Source of the DNA: Liolophura sinensis
Lineage: Eukaryota > Mollusca > Polyplacophora > Chitonida > Chitonidae
Assembly: GCF_032854445.1 (NCBI RefSeq)
Contig: NC_088302.1
Coordinates: 15,559,338-15,623,337 of the forward strand
Direction of reading: 5' to 3'
Length of the DNA stretch: 64,000 nt
Of this stretch, positions 1 to 10,259 are shown piece after piece. The notes beneath the pieces were generated by a model. The model was not told the DNA's origin. It saw nothing but the letters and a program-made list of their open reading frames with translations, and ran no database searches. Position numbers and translations under genes: made by a program. Within the stretch, counting starts at the first letter, position 1. Each line of letters starts with the position of its first letter.

Positions 1-696
1 TAACCGATCATCTCTAGTTCTAGGTTTGAAAGCGGATGGATTAAAAGTTCTAGGTTTGAAGGCCTAATTTTAAAATGTTCATTTGTTCTTGACTTAAAGT
101 AGCAGTTGACAAATTAATTATCTTGGATATTGGCGATTTTAACATCGATTCCGCTCCGTGGTGCGGCAATTGCCTAAAAGCTTGATTGTTAACATTGTCT
201 AACTGCCTCTTTCGATATTGTCCAATAAACAATGTACCAAATGGGTATTCATTCCCACTGACCCCTGGAGGTAATTGGTTGGAGCCAGCTTGACGTCAAA
301 GTGGGTTAGTTCCTTTGTTCCCTTTACTGGCGTTCCTGTGGTTGGGCGACTCTGGACTATGATATGATCATTGGAGGTTTCTTGATTAAACCTGTGAACA
401 GTCTTCGGTGGTTTTCGGCCACCTGTTGGCCTTACAGTCACGTTGGCATCAAAACGTTTGGGCTCCGTAATATCTGGATCTGAAGACTGACTGGGGAGAT
501 TTTCCACCATAGTAGGTATGTTTATTATATTATGGGGATAAAAAGCATCCGTGAAATGGAAGAATATTGTCCAAAGAAAGATTTTAATGTGTGCCTGGTG
601 GCGGAGAGTACTACCAGAATACTTTGTACACGTCTGACCAGAAAAGAATTTATATGTAAATTGTAAAAAGCTTGGTAAAATGATTTCACATGTCAT
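1..696 (-). pseudogene. degenerate reading frame, possibly retroelement-derived
   Basis: On the minus strand a 165-codon open stretch (696 to 199) is followed in another frame by a second stretch (232 to 50), so the two overlap by about 34 bases and look like one coding region with a frameshift near 200-232. The second stretch contains INLSTATLSQEQMNILKLG, which resembles the short NLS..LS..q...L.kGL block that I recall near the N-terminus of proteins carrying an FRYIDDVL-type reverse transcriptase, the same class as the fossil at 36340-36960. That resemblance is from memory and weak. The first stretch is rich in Pro, Thr and Arg and has no domain I recognise. Bases 17-60 hold a direct repeat of AGTTCTAGGTTTGAA. 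It could instead be an exon of an unknown host gene cut by the window edge. Confidence 0.3.
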
Positions 697-1378
697 CTTA
701 ACGTAAAAGTCTCAATTTGGAGTACTAGTCGAATACGGCGATTTTATCCAAATTTTAAACTGTTTTCTTTGTCCTATAGACCTTAGATCTCCATGTAAGC
801 AAACAGTTCATTTTCATAAGATATCTTTTACTACAATGCATTGCTTGATTTTATGTTGGGTATGCTAAAACCCACCGCACGGTAACTTTTACAGCCAGTA
901 ATCTGAGACAAGTGATCCTTCAAAAGTTGTCCGGCTACAGAAGCAAACAAAAGAACATTCTTGCTCAAAACAAGTCAGGATAAAACACTGAAAGAGGGGC
1001 AAATTTTTGAACATTTTTTGGGGAGATGTGAGAGGTGGGGATTTTGTACCTTGACATGCTTGATGTAAATAAAAGTTATGTTGTGTCTACTACATAACCA
1101 TTCTGTTGTTCATTATTCTACAGTGCAACAGCGTTATAGAGTAATCAACATTGTTGCACTGAATGAACCATGTTCACAAGGTGAGATTTGTTGTTCAACT
1201 TTTCACATTCAACTTGCCAAGATATATATATCAATTAATGAAAATCACTGTTTTCTTCCCGTTAGTTGGCACATTAGATAGAGTTTTCTCTTTTCAACAC
1301 CGACTTTCATAGTTTTTCCATTTTGCAAAGTTCAGGATGGAAACCAGGCTCTGCTACATGTTAAACTTTGTTTATTAC
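697..1378. other. no recognisable feature
   Basis: AT-rich sequence with only short, unremarkable open frames. I see no splice pattern, RNA gene or repeat copy that I can match elsewhere in the window. Confidence 0.5.
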
Positions 1379-2270
1379 TCAGTATAAATCCGGTATGAAT
1401 GGAAGCCATTGGCCATAGGTCTCGACCATTTGACCACACTTTGGGTTTAGATCCGGGGATTTGGAGGGCCGAGGAAGGGTATTGATGTTGTTATTGGCCA
1501 GGTAGTCCACGGTGGCACGTGCTGTGTGGGGCCTGGCGTTGTCCTGTTGGAAGCGCTGCCGTTGAAGGTCAACAAGGCGAAGGACGTTCGGGCGGAGAAT
1601 CTGGTCGATGTATCGAATGGCCGTCAGATTGCCTTGGACAAGCACAAGCTCCGATCTGCGGGTGTATGAGATCGCTCCCCACACCATAACACTCCCTCCA
1701 CCGAATCTGTCCACCTGTCTGATGCAGTGAGGAGCAAAACGTTCATGACGTCGTCTGTAGACACGGTCTCTACCATCACGTTGCCTGAGGAGATAACGGG
1801 ATTCATCGCTAAACCATATGCGCCTCCAGTTTGCCAGGTTCCATGGCAGCACCGTGGTACACCATCTCACTCGTCGACGTCGATGTAATCGTGTCAAGGA
1901 GGGGGTAACTGTTGGATGCTTGGCAAGTATTCCTACTTCTCGGAGGCGGTTTCTGATTGTCTGATCGAACACTCTTCGGGCTCCAAACTGTTCTTGTGCT
2001 GTGTCCCGGGCGGTACGATGGTGGTCACGTAGGTGGGTTACCCGGATGTACCGATCTTGGGCAGGTGTGGTGACACCTGATCTTCCTGATCTTGGACGGT
2101 CATTTGTCAAATTTGTTTGACGAAATCGATCCCACAACCGAGTTATTGTGCTGGGATGAACGTTGAAGATCCTTGCCACCTCACTCTTTGATTCGCCAGC
2201 TTGCAATTGTCCAATTGCCTGATTTTCGTGTACAGTACTTGCAAAGATATTGGATAAAATTGTGAGATTC
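1379..2270 (-). pseudogene. Tc1-family transposase, inactivated
   Basis: This frame encodes a cut-and-paste transposase of the Tc1 branch of the Tc1/mariner superfamily. The open part (2206 to 1379) has 275 codons against about 335 for the intact relative at 10796-11803, and homology continues upstream in frame to about 2270 (ENQAIGQLQAGES), so the displayed Met is internal. An N-terminal paired-type helix-turn-helix is followed by GRSG where the intact copy has the AT-hook motif GRPR. The first two catalytic aspartates are present, in WFSDES (residue 134) and QQDNARPHTA (residue 222). The third acidic residue should follow SPDLNP, where the intact copy reads IEHLWDE; here the sequence becomes KCGQMVET and ends about 60 residues early. 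The enzyme cannot be active. Clear terminal inverted repeats were not found on either side, so the element itself is probably truncated. Confidence 0.9.
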
Positions 2271-2531
2271 GTTTGGGTCTTTTATGGTCACATGCTGTAC
2301 TCATGTTTTGCACGTGACAAACAATCATTGTGACTGAACTTCGTGCTGCACGACATCAACGCACATCATAACAATCCTAATTGATAAAACCGTTCAAAAT
2401 CATTTTTGGTTGCGTTTGGTCAAGGATGCCTAACTGTTATACTTCATTCCTTGATAAGGACAAGACGTTCGAAACTGCAGTCGGAATACACAGATGTTAG
2501 CCTATCATTTTTCCACATCAGGACAATGTAA

Positions 2532-2535
<4 letters not shown>
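2271..2535. other. flank of Tc1 remnant, nothing else recognised
   Basis: This probably includes the 5' untranslated part of the Tc1 element and then unrelated host DNA. No matching inverted end could be located near 1340-1378. Confidence 0.35.

Positions 2536-2603
<68 letters not shown>
2536..2603. repeat. (AT)n microsatellite
   Basis: An uninterrupted alternating TA tract of about 68 bases. Confidence 0.97.
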
Positions 2604-2605
<2 letters not shown>

Positions 2606-2736
2606 GATAGTTAAAAAAAAACTTGTTATTCAGATACTTGAGATAATTTTTTCAGCAAAGTCTGAGCCTACATATTTTTAATTTTTCTTTTTTTTTTTTT
2701 TGTTAATTAAAGATTCATCCTAATTTTCAACTTCAG

Positions 2737-3960
2737 GGTAACAACTGTTAAAGCTGTGCTGGTATCAGCTGTGTTTGACGCCCCAGAGAGATATCAGGTT
2801 CGGCACTTCATACAGCTTAATGGGTTCTTTGCATGTGCAACGTGTTATGCAGAAAGACAATTTGTGTCCACCAGAAATTAATCAACAGGTGTATATTCAC
2901 TTTATACTTCTGAAGAAAACAGGACACAAGGACATCCAATGTGCAGGACTCAGAAAGAGACGCAGACATTAGCAAAAGAGGCCATTAGAAGCTGGTCATG
3001 ACTTGGGCCCATATTCGATATTAGACTACATGGATTCGGTTCTCTAAGGTGTGATGAAGGTGCTTTGAATATTGTTGACAGATTCTTCACACATGAAAGA
3101 AAATTACCTCACTGGGGCGCACATGGATGAAATTGACAATCGGCTGTGACATGTGACTCTACCAAGTTGTATCAGTCCATTGCCCAGATCCATTCGAGAA
3201 ATGTCTGACTGGAAACCCCAGCTCTACGTTCTTTCCTTTTGTCCTAATGCATACATGCAGTATCCGGACTTACGTGATTAGTATTATGAACATTCATTTG
3301 TCTTGTGATTGTAAGCAAGATTTTTATTACAGTCTTAATTCTGTGAGTCTGAACTTCAGCAGTAAGGTGGCATTCATTGCATAAATTTTTCCTATTATTT
3401 GTTTATATGTATATATATATTATATACATATATATGTATATGTATATTATATGTATATATTTATTGCAGAAGGTATGAGTCATCAAATGTACATGCACTT
3501 CTTCATTTACATGACAAAGTTAAAGACTTGGATCCACTCCAGCTCATTCATGTTTTCAGAAGATCTGAATGGAGATTTGTGAAAGTTGTATCATGGCACA
3601 CAAAAAAGTGGAATTGCAGGTTGTAGACTCCATTCATATTCAGCAGAAACTACCAGAATCTGCAGGTTGTCTCCAGAATGATTTTAGTGATATGAAGTTA
3701 TATACTTCAATGACATCACATCATAAGATAAGAAAACCAATTGAATTTGTGAAAGAGGCTGTGGTCCTGTTTTATTCTGTGATTTCTGCTGTTGAAAATT
3801 TTGTAAGATGTCATGGTTTTCTAAGATGTGATTGTTGATCTTTTTGGAACTGTAGAAGACTTGTGTAAATTTGAAAGATTGACACATCATAGCCAGGTAG
3901 TTCAGTCAGATGTATTCTCCTGTGAAAAGCGAAACAGTTACACTGTGTCTTACATCCCAT
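2737..3960 (+). pseudogene. EnSpm/CACTA (tnp2-like) transposase fossil
   Basis: A decayed transposase is readable in pieces across all three plus frames. It opens right after a T-rich tract and a CAG that looks like a splice acceptor (2731-2737), with VTTVKAVLVSAVFDAPER and then QLNGFFACATCYAERQFV, whose CxxC pair matches the zinc-ribbon-like segment of animal tnp2-type transposases. Around 3125-3230 comes EIDNRL, a stop, then SPLPRSIREMSDWKP, fitting the family's ID.RL ... PRSI...W block. Near 3480-3560 SSNVHALLHLHDKVKDL matches the conserved N.H.L.H....v.d.gPL block, and the next frame continues with LNGDL, a stop, then KLYHGTQK. Stops and frameshifts are numerous, so nothing functional remains. 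The family call comes from remembered conserved blocks; a profile search against tnp2/EnSpm transposases would settle it. Confidence 0.58.
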
Positions 3961-4410
3961 AATGGTGAAATGCTACTGGTTTGGTCAAGTCCTCCGTACG
4001 ACACCATTCTGCTTCAGGCCATCTGTGGTATTTAGTTTTTGAAAAGCTAGATTTCTGTGCAACAATGAGATTTATATACCGTATACCACAAGATTTGTAA
4101 ACAGAACTATGTTGAAACTAGAAAGCATAACATCACTTTGTATTTTCTGTACAGTAGCAAAGTTTCCAGCATATGTGAGAGAGACTGGTGCGATATTCCA
4201 ACGTTTTATAGAAAACTGTTCACTGAATTTTTAAACAAAGATGGACATTTACAATTAATAATTGTGTGGATTTGTTTGTGAACTTTATACTTTATACGCC
4301 ATACTTTATGTATTAATTGTCAACATTTTCTGAGCTGTACATTATATTTTGCTTTAAATTTAGTGCCATATGTAATGTCCTTTGAAGAACTTTAGAGCTT
4401 CTCAGCAATC
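3961..4410. other. AT-rich sequence downstream of the transposase fossil
   Basis: No open frame or recognisable motif. It may be the 3' part of the same element. Confidence 0.35.
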
Positions 4411-4454
4411 ATCTCTTTCAGATTTTCCTGCACAATTTCCGATGTAGTATGTCA

Positions 4455-4705
4455 TCTCTCATTTTAAAACTTTCCAAGTCTCTGAGGTGTATCTGAGGTA
4501 CATATTCTCTTGCATTAAAGCTTTTAAAGTTTCTGATGTGTATCTGGGGTAAACAGTTTCTTGCTTCAAAACCTTCAAGGTTTCTGAGGTGTCTCTGAGG
4601 TACATAATCTCTTGCTTTCAAACCTTCAAGGTTCCTGAGGTTATCTAAGTTACCTAATCGCCTGCTTAAAAATTTTCAGAGTTTCTGAGGTACATACTCC
4701 AAGTG
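4455..4705. repeat. 51-bp tandem repeat, about five copies
   Basis: Monomers of about 51 bases follow the pattern TCTCTTGC...AACCTTCAAGGTTTCTGAGGTGTATCTGAGGTACATA. The period is a multiple of three, so the minus strand stays open and would give a 17-residue repeat of the form AR(D/E/N)YVPQ.HLR(N/D)LE.F. The frame lacks any flanking domain, so I read it as a by-product of the repeat and not a gene. Each monomer holds GAGGTGTA/GAGGTACA words that continue in the next feature. Confidence 0.85.
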
Positions 4706-4734
4706 TTGTTTTTTCACACCTTCTAAGGCAAATA

Positions 4735-4965
4735 CGGTAATGTACTGTGTAAAAACTACTGTGTTACTGGGGTGTATTTGAGGTAAATCCTATGTCAATT
4801 TAAATCAAAGTTGGTGAGGTGTACTTGAGGTAAGGTACACCTCAGATATCATTGATGAGGTGTACACCACATCTGTGGCTCATACTGAGGTGTACGTCCG
4901 TCCACCCCATCTACATCACATTTATACCTCACACTGTGGTGTGCACCTCATGTCTGTAAGGGGGT
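4735..4965. repeat. field of direct and inverted GAGGTGTAC motifs
   Basis: GAGGTGTAC and its complement GTACACCTC recur in both orientations, for example around 4818-4895, where they could fold into short hairpins. CACTA-type elements commonly carry subterminal arrays of short motifs in both orientations that bind transposase, so together with the 51-bp repeat this may be the right subterminal region of the element whose transposase lies at 2737-3960. That link is inferred; a terminal CACTA end was not located. Confidence 0.55.
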
Positions 4966-4999
4966 GTATATAATCGAGGCTTAATGAATATTTTTTCTT

Positions 5000-5295
5000 C
5001 CAGTTTAATCTGTGCGTCGAAACAACAGTTTGTACACTAGGCGTCAATCAAGATGTTCGTTCTGGGTCAATAATCGCACGGCTAATTCCCAAAACGTTGT
5101 TTAACTCAAACTAAGAAAGTATATAAAGTACGAAAATCTGACGGATTCATACAAAGGGAAAGTTTTCAATGATGCAAGGCGCAAGATATGTTCTATGCGG
5201 CTGAGTGAAATCGGTATTCAAACCTTGTACCATGTTAGAATATGAGTTGTCGATAAAAATACGTATATCGGTTGCGCTTTGATTGCAAATGTTCA
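5000..5295 (+). repeat. R2 array, H block, isolated copy
   Basis: It matches 35270-35540 in the same orientation: both have a CAATAATCGCA(C/G)GGCTAATT core, then CCCAAAACG, a stretch with AAGTATATAAAG or AAGTATATAAAA, GTGAAATC(G/A)GTATT and a decayed version of the block's end. It lies 28 kb from the main array, so it shows the block is dispersed and not only tandem. Confidence 0.75.
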
Positions 5296-5474
5296 TATAC
5301 ATGTATAAAAAAATGGCGACCTAATTCAACACAATGAATAAAAAACCCCTAACCCCGGATTGGTCATTTCCAGAAATGTGGAGTCTAGTGTCAGTGGGCA
5401 CAACGTATACCGGTACACGTAACTATTTGGGATGAGAAAATCCAAAGGCAGTTCAATGTACAGTGCGCTAATCT

Positions 5475-5710
5475 TCGTTAGCGCGCTACCGCAGCGTAAT
5501 GACCCAGGAGTTTCTCACCAATGCGATCGCTGTGAGTACAGGTCCAGCTCATGCTGGCTTCCTGTTCGACTGTATGTGGCAAGGTCTACCAGCAACCTGC
5601 GGACGGTCGTGGGTTCCCCCGGGCTCTGTCCGGTTTCCTCCCACCATGATGATGACTGCCTTCGTATAAGTGAAATATTCTTGAGTACGGCGTAAAAATT
5701 TGCTTCCAAA
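5475..5710 (+). mobile_element. SINE-A (tRNA-headed), plus
   Basis: A tRNA-like head (TTAGCGCGCTACCGCAGCG... with a B-box-like GAGTACAGGTCCAGCTC) is followed by the family body ending in AAGTGAAATATTCTTGAGTACGGCGTAAAA. Other copies in this window are at 18547, 22189 (plus) and 8231, 20327, 33376, 35907, 48685 and 48816 (minus). The copy ends directly at an (AT)n tract, which probably grew from its A-rich tail. Confidence 0.85.
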
Positions 5711-5713
<3 letters not shown>

Positions 5714-5793
<80 letters not shown>

Positions 5794-5816
5794 TAGCATA
5801 TATATATATATATATA
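5714..5816. repeat. (AT)n microsatellite
   Basis: About 100 bases of alternating TA, broken once by TTCTAGCA at 5791. Confidence 0.97.
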
Positions 5817-6439
5817 ATTGCTTCTCTGACGTTGCAGTGTTCGGGCTCCTTCAATTTGGTCGTAAAGCTAATGGCCTTCTCCAAAAAGTGCCGTGCATGT
5901 CTTGCAAACGAACATTTTCCACGTAATTCATGTACTTTCTAAGGTGCAAATAATCAGAACATTTTTGAGCGTTATAAACACTTTCATACAGTAACTGGGT
6001 CATTATTAAATACACAGTGAAAGGTGGAAATGAAACCTGCTCAAGGCGATCATTTCCACCACTGGAACAATATTTATGGTATTCAAACTTCCCAATGCAA
6101 TATCCTCTAATTATTCCATTATTCGGAAACGTGTAAAGGAAGTAGCTGAGTCGCCCGAATAAAACTGGGTCAAAATTTCCGAATATAGGTCAAATCTGTA
6201 TTTGGTGGACACCCACAATTACATCATAATGGGAAATAACCGTCAGCTGTTGTTTGTATTTTTCTAGCATTCGTTATTTTCTAAATGCAAGCCTCGTGCC
6301 AGATAATTTATTTCCTCCAGTTTTTTTGCTGCCTGTTCGTACATTGCCTGTTCTTCTTTACCTTTCAACTGGTTTCTGAGATTAAATACATAGAAAATAA
6401 TATAATGACTAACCGAATAATGAAAAAAAGTTTGTGGGA
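5817..6439. other. no recognisable feature
   Basis: AT-rich unique-looking sequence with no coding, RNA or repeat signal I could match. Confidence 0.45.
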
Positions 6440-8060
6440 TAAATGATGTAAAACTGATTAGATTACATCCAAATGTAACAATTTACTCTTGAATGAGCAG
6501 TAACCAGAGAATGATGAATTACTCCTTATCCTAAAACAGATTCCTCCTTTTTTTTTCTTCTCTGTCTTTGATCTGCTAATGTCCATTCTACAGCGGAAAA
6601 TGAAATTACGCCCTGCGGTACGACATCTTGCTGTTAGTCTACAGCAACAGCTACATAATGTGCACGTAGGCGTAATTGGTAGACGGCCCCGGGGGCGAAT
6701 CTCTATTGCAGCAGGTAGGAAACTGGGGGTCAGTCTGATCGGGATGGTTACTGTAAACACCGCATATTTTGTGCTTAGGACGAAAAATGTCTCCATAGAA
6801 AGAGATAGGAAATACTCGTAAGTGCTTCCCAATAGGCAGGCCTACATTAAATATGTGATCACAATGCAGAAAGCGCTTCATGGAATAAAGTATCAGCAGT
6901 ATGACATATTCCGGACATAGGCATTTTTGAAGTTGGCTTTATGTGGCTTATTGCCAGAGATCTGATTAAACAAACCCATGTGCAGACATTCAAATATGAT
7001 TTCTACGTCTGATCAATAAGTAATCTTTTGGCAAACCCATCTCTAGCATTTTGTTCCAATATGTCCAATATAAGTACATTTAACATATTTTAATTCTTGA
7101 ACAAAACAGTCGTAGGTCCTTCGATAAATGTGAAGAACGGTCAACGAATAAAACATGGAAACAAATATCTGTCAAAAAAGCAGATACAGGAATGTACGGC
7201 TTTGACAGTGGGTTAATTACCGTTGCGCAAGGCAACCTGAAGAGAGGAATTATACAGCGGAAGTCGTCGCCCAGGCGCATTCCGTGGCTAAGTAGGGCCT
7301 ACTCTGTCAATAGCTCAAGTGGAATAAAAGAACATCACCGTAATTTACATTTACCCACTCTTTTCAAGGTCTCTCTAAATCCTGACGAGAGTGTAATCAA
7401 CACCGCTGTAGATTGTCTACTGCGTATCGCCTGTGTTGTTTGATGAACGAGGAAGTAATGTGACCTTCCGGAAGGGGGCGCTGTTAGGCAGGGCGGGGTT
7501 TTTTTTTTTGGGGGGGGGGGGGGTGCAAGGCTTGTGCGTACAGCTGATATGGTCGTCAGTTATAAGGCGCCAGAAGTTTAAGCAGTACAACGACCTGGCT
7601 CCAAGGATGTATTCCTGGTCGATTTCGGTCGCCCAACCAATCTATGTGGGCGGACGCGAAGTATCCACTTCTCTGATTGATACTTAATATGATAAACCTT
7701 TTAAACAAGACACTTGGGAAATCTGTATGTGCCATTATATAAAACACCGCTGATATATAACACTAATAAATAAAACAGAAGGCACTTGTTGTAGTAATGA
7801 GAAGTGTAACAGGTCAATTTCCGCATTTTCTCCAAAAGCACCGCGCTTTAGCCTATTACATTGGAAGATTTATATATGTGCAGACGGGCGAAATGTGGAT
7901 ATTGTACAGGTTTGTAGACAAGGAAAAAGGGTTCCATAAACAAACCCCCAGTCTGTGAAATAATTTATGGTGTAGCAATTTATATGTAATTATCACATTT
8001 AGAGCAGTTACGCAGTTACAAAATGACGAACTTTTTTCAGCAGTTTCAGTGAATTTCACC
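6440..8060. repeat. R1 long repeat, copy a
   Basis: This is the most complete copy of a non-coding repeat that recurs in direct orientation at 10260-10604 plus 12133-12480, 14990-16000 and 18725-20290. Shared anchors are GGAAACAAATATCTGTC (7156), ATTATACAGCGGAAGTCGTC (7248), CTCAAG.GGA.TAAA.GAACATCACCG (7313), TTCAAGGTCTCTCTAAATCC (7364), GGGGGCGCTGTTA (7474) and GACACTTGGGAAATC (7709). Open frames in it are not conserved among copies. It lacks transposon termini that I could define, so whether it is a mobile element or an old local tandem duplication is open. Confidence 0.8.
7499..7523. repeat. poly-T joined to poly-G
   Basis: Eleven T followed by fourteen G inside R1 copy a; the other R1 copies lack it. 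The run length may be a sequencing estimate. Confidence 0.9.
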
Positions 8061-8230
8061 TGGCATTGATTTTTTTTTTTTGGTAATTGTTGCTTTACCA
8101 GTGTATAATAATGAATGTTTTTTTTTTAACTGGAAGCGACTAGCAACTGCATGTATGGTGGGACGTGGTTGTTGTTTTTAGAGATGGGATTTTGGCACGT
8201 GACTTTTCTCTAAAACTATTGTATATGTTT

Positions 8231-8352
8231 TATTTATTTGGTTAGTTGTTTGATAGGCGTTTTAAGCCGTAATCAAGCATATTTCACATATACAACGTCG
8301 GCCAGTATTATGATGGGAGAAAACGGTACACAGCCAGAGAAAAACCCACGCT
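8231..8352 (-). mobile_element. SINE-A fragment, minus
   Basis: This is the 3' half of SINE-A read in reverse: a TTTATTTGGTTAG tail, GGCGTTTTAAGCCGTAATCAAG, then CGTCGGCCAGTATTATGATGGGAGAAAAC. The tRNA head is missing, as expected for incomplete reverse transcription or later decay. Confidence 0.75.
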
Positions 8353-8514
8353 TATGTTCCAGTTTCACTTGGCGGTGAATATACCTCTGTTACTTACTGT
8401 TTTTTAAATGTTTTTCACTGGAAGAGTTCAGATGACAAAGACACTCGAAAAAGAAGCACACATACCAATGCAAAACCCGTGCTGGAACTAAGGTGGTACT
8501 TATTGCAAGTAAAA

Positions 8515-8700
8515 CCGTTTCGGTGACCGAATGGTTAGAGCGTCTACCTCGAAGTCGAGAGACCCCTGGATCAAGGTCATACCCCGGGTCAGGTCATACC
8601 AAAGACTTTCAAAATGGCACTTACTGCTGCAACGCTTAGGCGCTCATCAGTGAGAGGTTAGCTGCATGCGACTAGCAACCGTATGGCAGAACGTGGGTGT
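8515..8700 (+). mobile_element. SINE-B (tRNA-headed), plus, 3' part missing
   Basis: The head GGTGACCGAATGGTTAGAGCG resembles a tRNA A-box region and is followed by GGTCAGGTCATACCAAAGACTTTCAAAATGG. It aligns with the fuller copy at 9553-10225. The shared SINE tail is absent here. Confidence 0.75.
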
Positions 8701-9041
8701 TCTGCATTGTGATCAACCACATAGACGGCGGTGTTATCCTTATGTACATGTCACGTACATGGTATTTAACAACATAGATGGCGCTGATTGTGTAACGTCT
8801 ATCTTGTAGACGGCTTTTATACAGACCAGCATGTCATGTGTAACATCATAGATGGCGCCTCTTGTAGTATGAGACCCTTACATATTAACAGGAAAGACGT
8901 AATCGTCCGTTACTTTTGAATCACAATCTGTTGTGTTAAGGTCTGTAACGCTCGTCATTTTCGAACTGTATCTAATGAAGCTTAACCTGGGACTAGGGGC
9001 CGTAAAGGCAGCCATGCTCATTACATCTACTTGATGCCTTT
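8701..9041. repeat. short spaced repeats of a CATAGATGGCGC word
   Basis: CACATAGACGGCGGTG, ACATAGATGGCGCTG and ATCATAGATGGCGCCTC occur at about 50-75 base spacing between 8719 and 8870, with a GTCTATCTTGTAGACGGC inverted partner. Nothing else is recognisable in this stretch. Confidence 0.4.
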
Positions 9042-9049
9042 ATGAACAG

Positions 9050-9484
9050 ATGGAATCAAAGCGCGACGGAGATACCTTGTTTAATTGTTATTTTACCTGG
9101 AACTCATTCATGGACTACGAATTTGAACTTGGAATATGGAATTATATGGAATTCATGCCTGGAATATCCACTGTCTGTCCGGCATCATGGAAAACTGATG
9201 ACCACTTCTCTTTTGTGTGTTACCGGCGATATTTTCCTATTTGTATAATTTCTTACATAACTTTGTTTTTGGGAGGTAGTGTTAAACGTTGTTTTGGAAA
9301 TGGATCTTGCGATTATCGACTTGGAACACCCTTTACGGACTACGAATGGTACTCGAATGTCGGACATGACGCTTATATTCTGTACTTAAAGATGGGCTTT
9401 TTCTGGTTCTTGATATTGGAGCACCTTTTAAATGCATTTCCGTCACCGATTTTAGCATATATCTTCTTTTTTCTCGAAAATTAG
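9050..9484 (+). CDS. unrecognised 144-codon open frame
   Basis: The frame starts at ATG 9050 and ends at TAG 9484. It is rich in aromatic residues, with two segments of similar wording (FMDYEFELGIW and FTDYEWYSNVG) that suggest an old internal duplication, and a hydrophobic stretch near the C-terminus (residues about 119-141). I do not recognise any family. The neighbourhood is nothing but SINEs and R1, there is no visible promoter or polyadenylation context, and the composition could come from a decayed repeat. I think a real gene is unlikely, but the frame is longer than most chance frames here. Confidence 0.15.
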   Translation: MESKRDGDTLFNCYFTWNSFMDYEFELGIWNYMEFMPGISTVCPASWKTDDHFSFVCYRRYFPICIISYITLFLGGSVKRCFGNGSCDYRLGTPFTDYEWYSNVGHDAYILYLKMGFFWFLILEHLLNAFPSPILAYIFFFLEN

Positions 9485-9552
9485 TGTAGGTTTTATTTAG
9501 TTAGTTAGTTATCTGATACGTGTTTTAACATGTTTACATATTGCGAGTAAGA

Positions 9553-10225
9553 CCTCTTCGGTGGCCTAATAGTTAGAGTGAGTGCTTGGGGTTTAACGTC
9601 TTATTTAACCATTTGACGACGAAGGAGGCTCTTAGAGTGCATGCAATGTGCCTCCATGTTGCAGGACGGATTTCCACCGCTCTTTTTGGTATCTAGTCAT
9701 GCTTCACTGAGACGATTTACCGAAGGCAAGGTAAGCCGCCCCTCCGGAGCCATTATACTGATACTGGTTAACAATCGTTGCACTATCTCCTACATGCTGA
9801 ACGCCAAGGGAAGAAGTTACAACTTCCTCTTTAAGGTCTTGGGTGTGATTCGACCCAGGATGGACCCTATTGGTTAGACCGTCCGCCTCGATGTCCGAAG
9901 ACCCCAAGATCAAAAACGGGGTCAGGTCATACCAAAGACTTTAAAAACGGTGTTTGCTGCTGACTCACTTGGCGCTCAGCTGTGAGAGGTTAGAGTAAGA
10001 AAATAAGACTGGTTGGCCGGGTGTCGGTATATTGTGACTGGGTGGGGGTGCCCATGTCTGATGTCTTCGGCATAATACTTCAGTGGCGATAGCACTTTGG
10101 CGGCATGGACTCGCCCTGCCACAAGAAAACACAATATATGCATTCACAGTTATAGACTCTGCGTCGTCATATGACTGAAAAATTGTCAAGTACGACGTTA
10201 CGATCCCAAGCATACATACACACAT
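9553..10225 (+). mobile_element. SINE-B (tRNA-headed), split by SINE-C
   Basis: The head CTTCGGTGGCCTAATAGTTAG lies at 9553-9576. It resumes after the nested SINE-C with GGTTAGACCGTCCGCCTCGATG, a body similar to 8515-8700, and the tail GTCGTCATATGACTGAAAAA...ACGACGTTACGATCCCAAGCA at 10166-10215. This shared tail is also carried by SINE-C. Confidence 0.85.
9577..9864 (-). mobile_element. SINE-C, minus, nested in SINE-B
   Basis: In reverse it starts at the tail (GAGTGCTTGGGGTTTAACGTC) and runs to CCAAGACCTTAAAGAGGAAGTT... and the head end GATTCGACCCAGGAT. It aligns with the plus copies at 20723 and 29441. It lies inside the A-box of a SINE-B, flanked by similar words CCTAATAGTTAGAGTG (left) and CCCTATTGGTTAGACCG (right), which look like a diverged target-site duplication. 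The tRNA head proper is truncated. Confidence 0.85.
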
Positions 10226-10259
10226 ATTGTTTATTTTTATCTCCCCTGTTCAGGTGCAC

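Noticed and set aside
199-696. Secreted-protein reading because of a hydrophobic N-terminal stretch
   Set aside because: The start is uncertain, the frame breaks downstream, and a retroelement origin explains the second half better.
4400-4960. CRISPR-like array because of regular repeats
   Set aside because: The 51-bp units are contiguous with no unique spacers, and the genome is animal.
5515-5942. Frames encoding runs of Tyr-Ile across the (AT)n tract
   Set aside because: Pure translation of a dinucleotide repeat.
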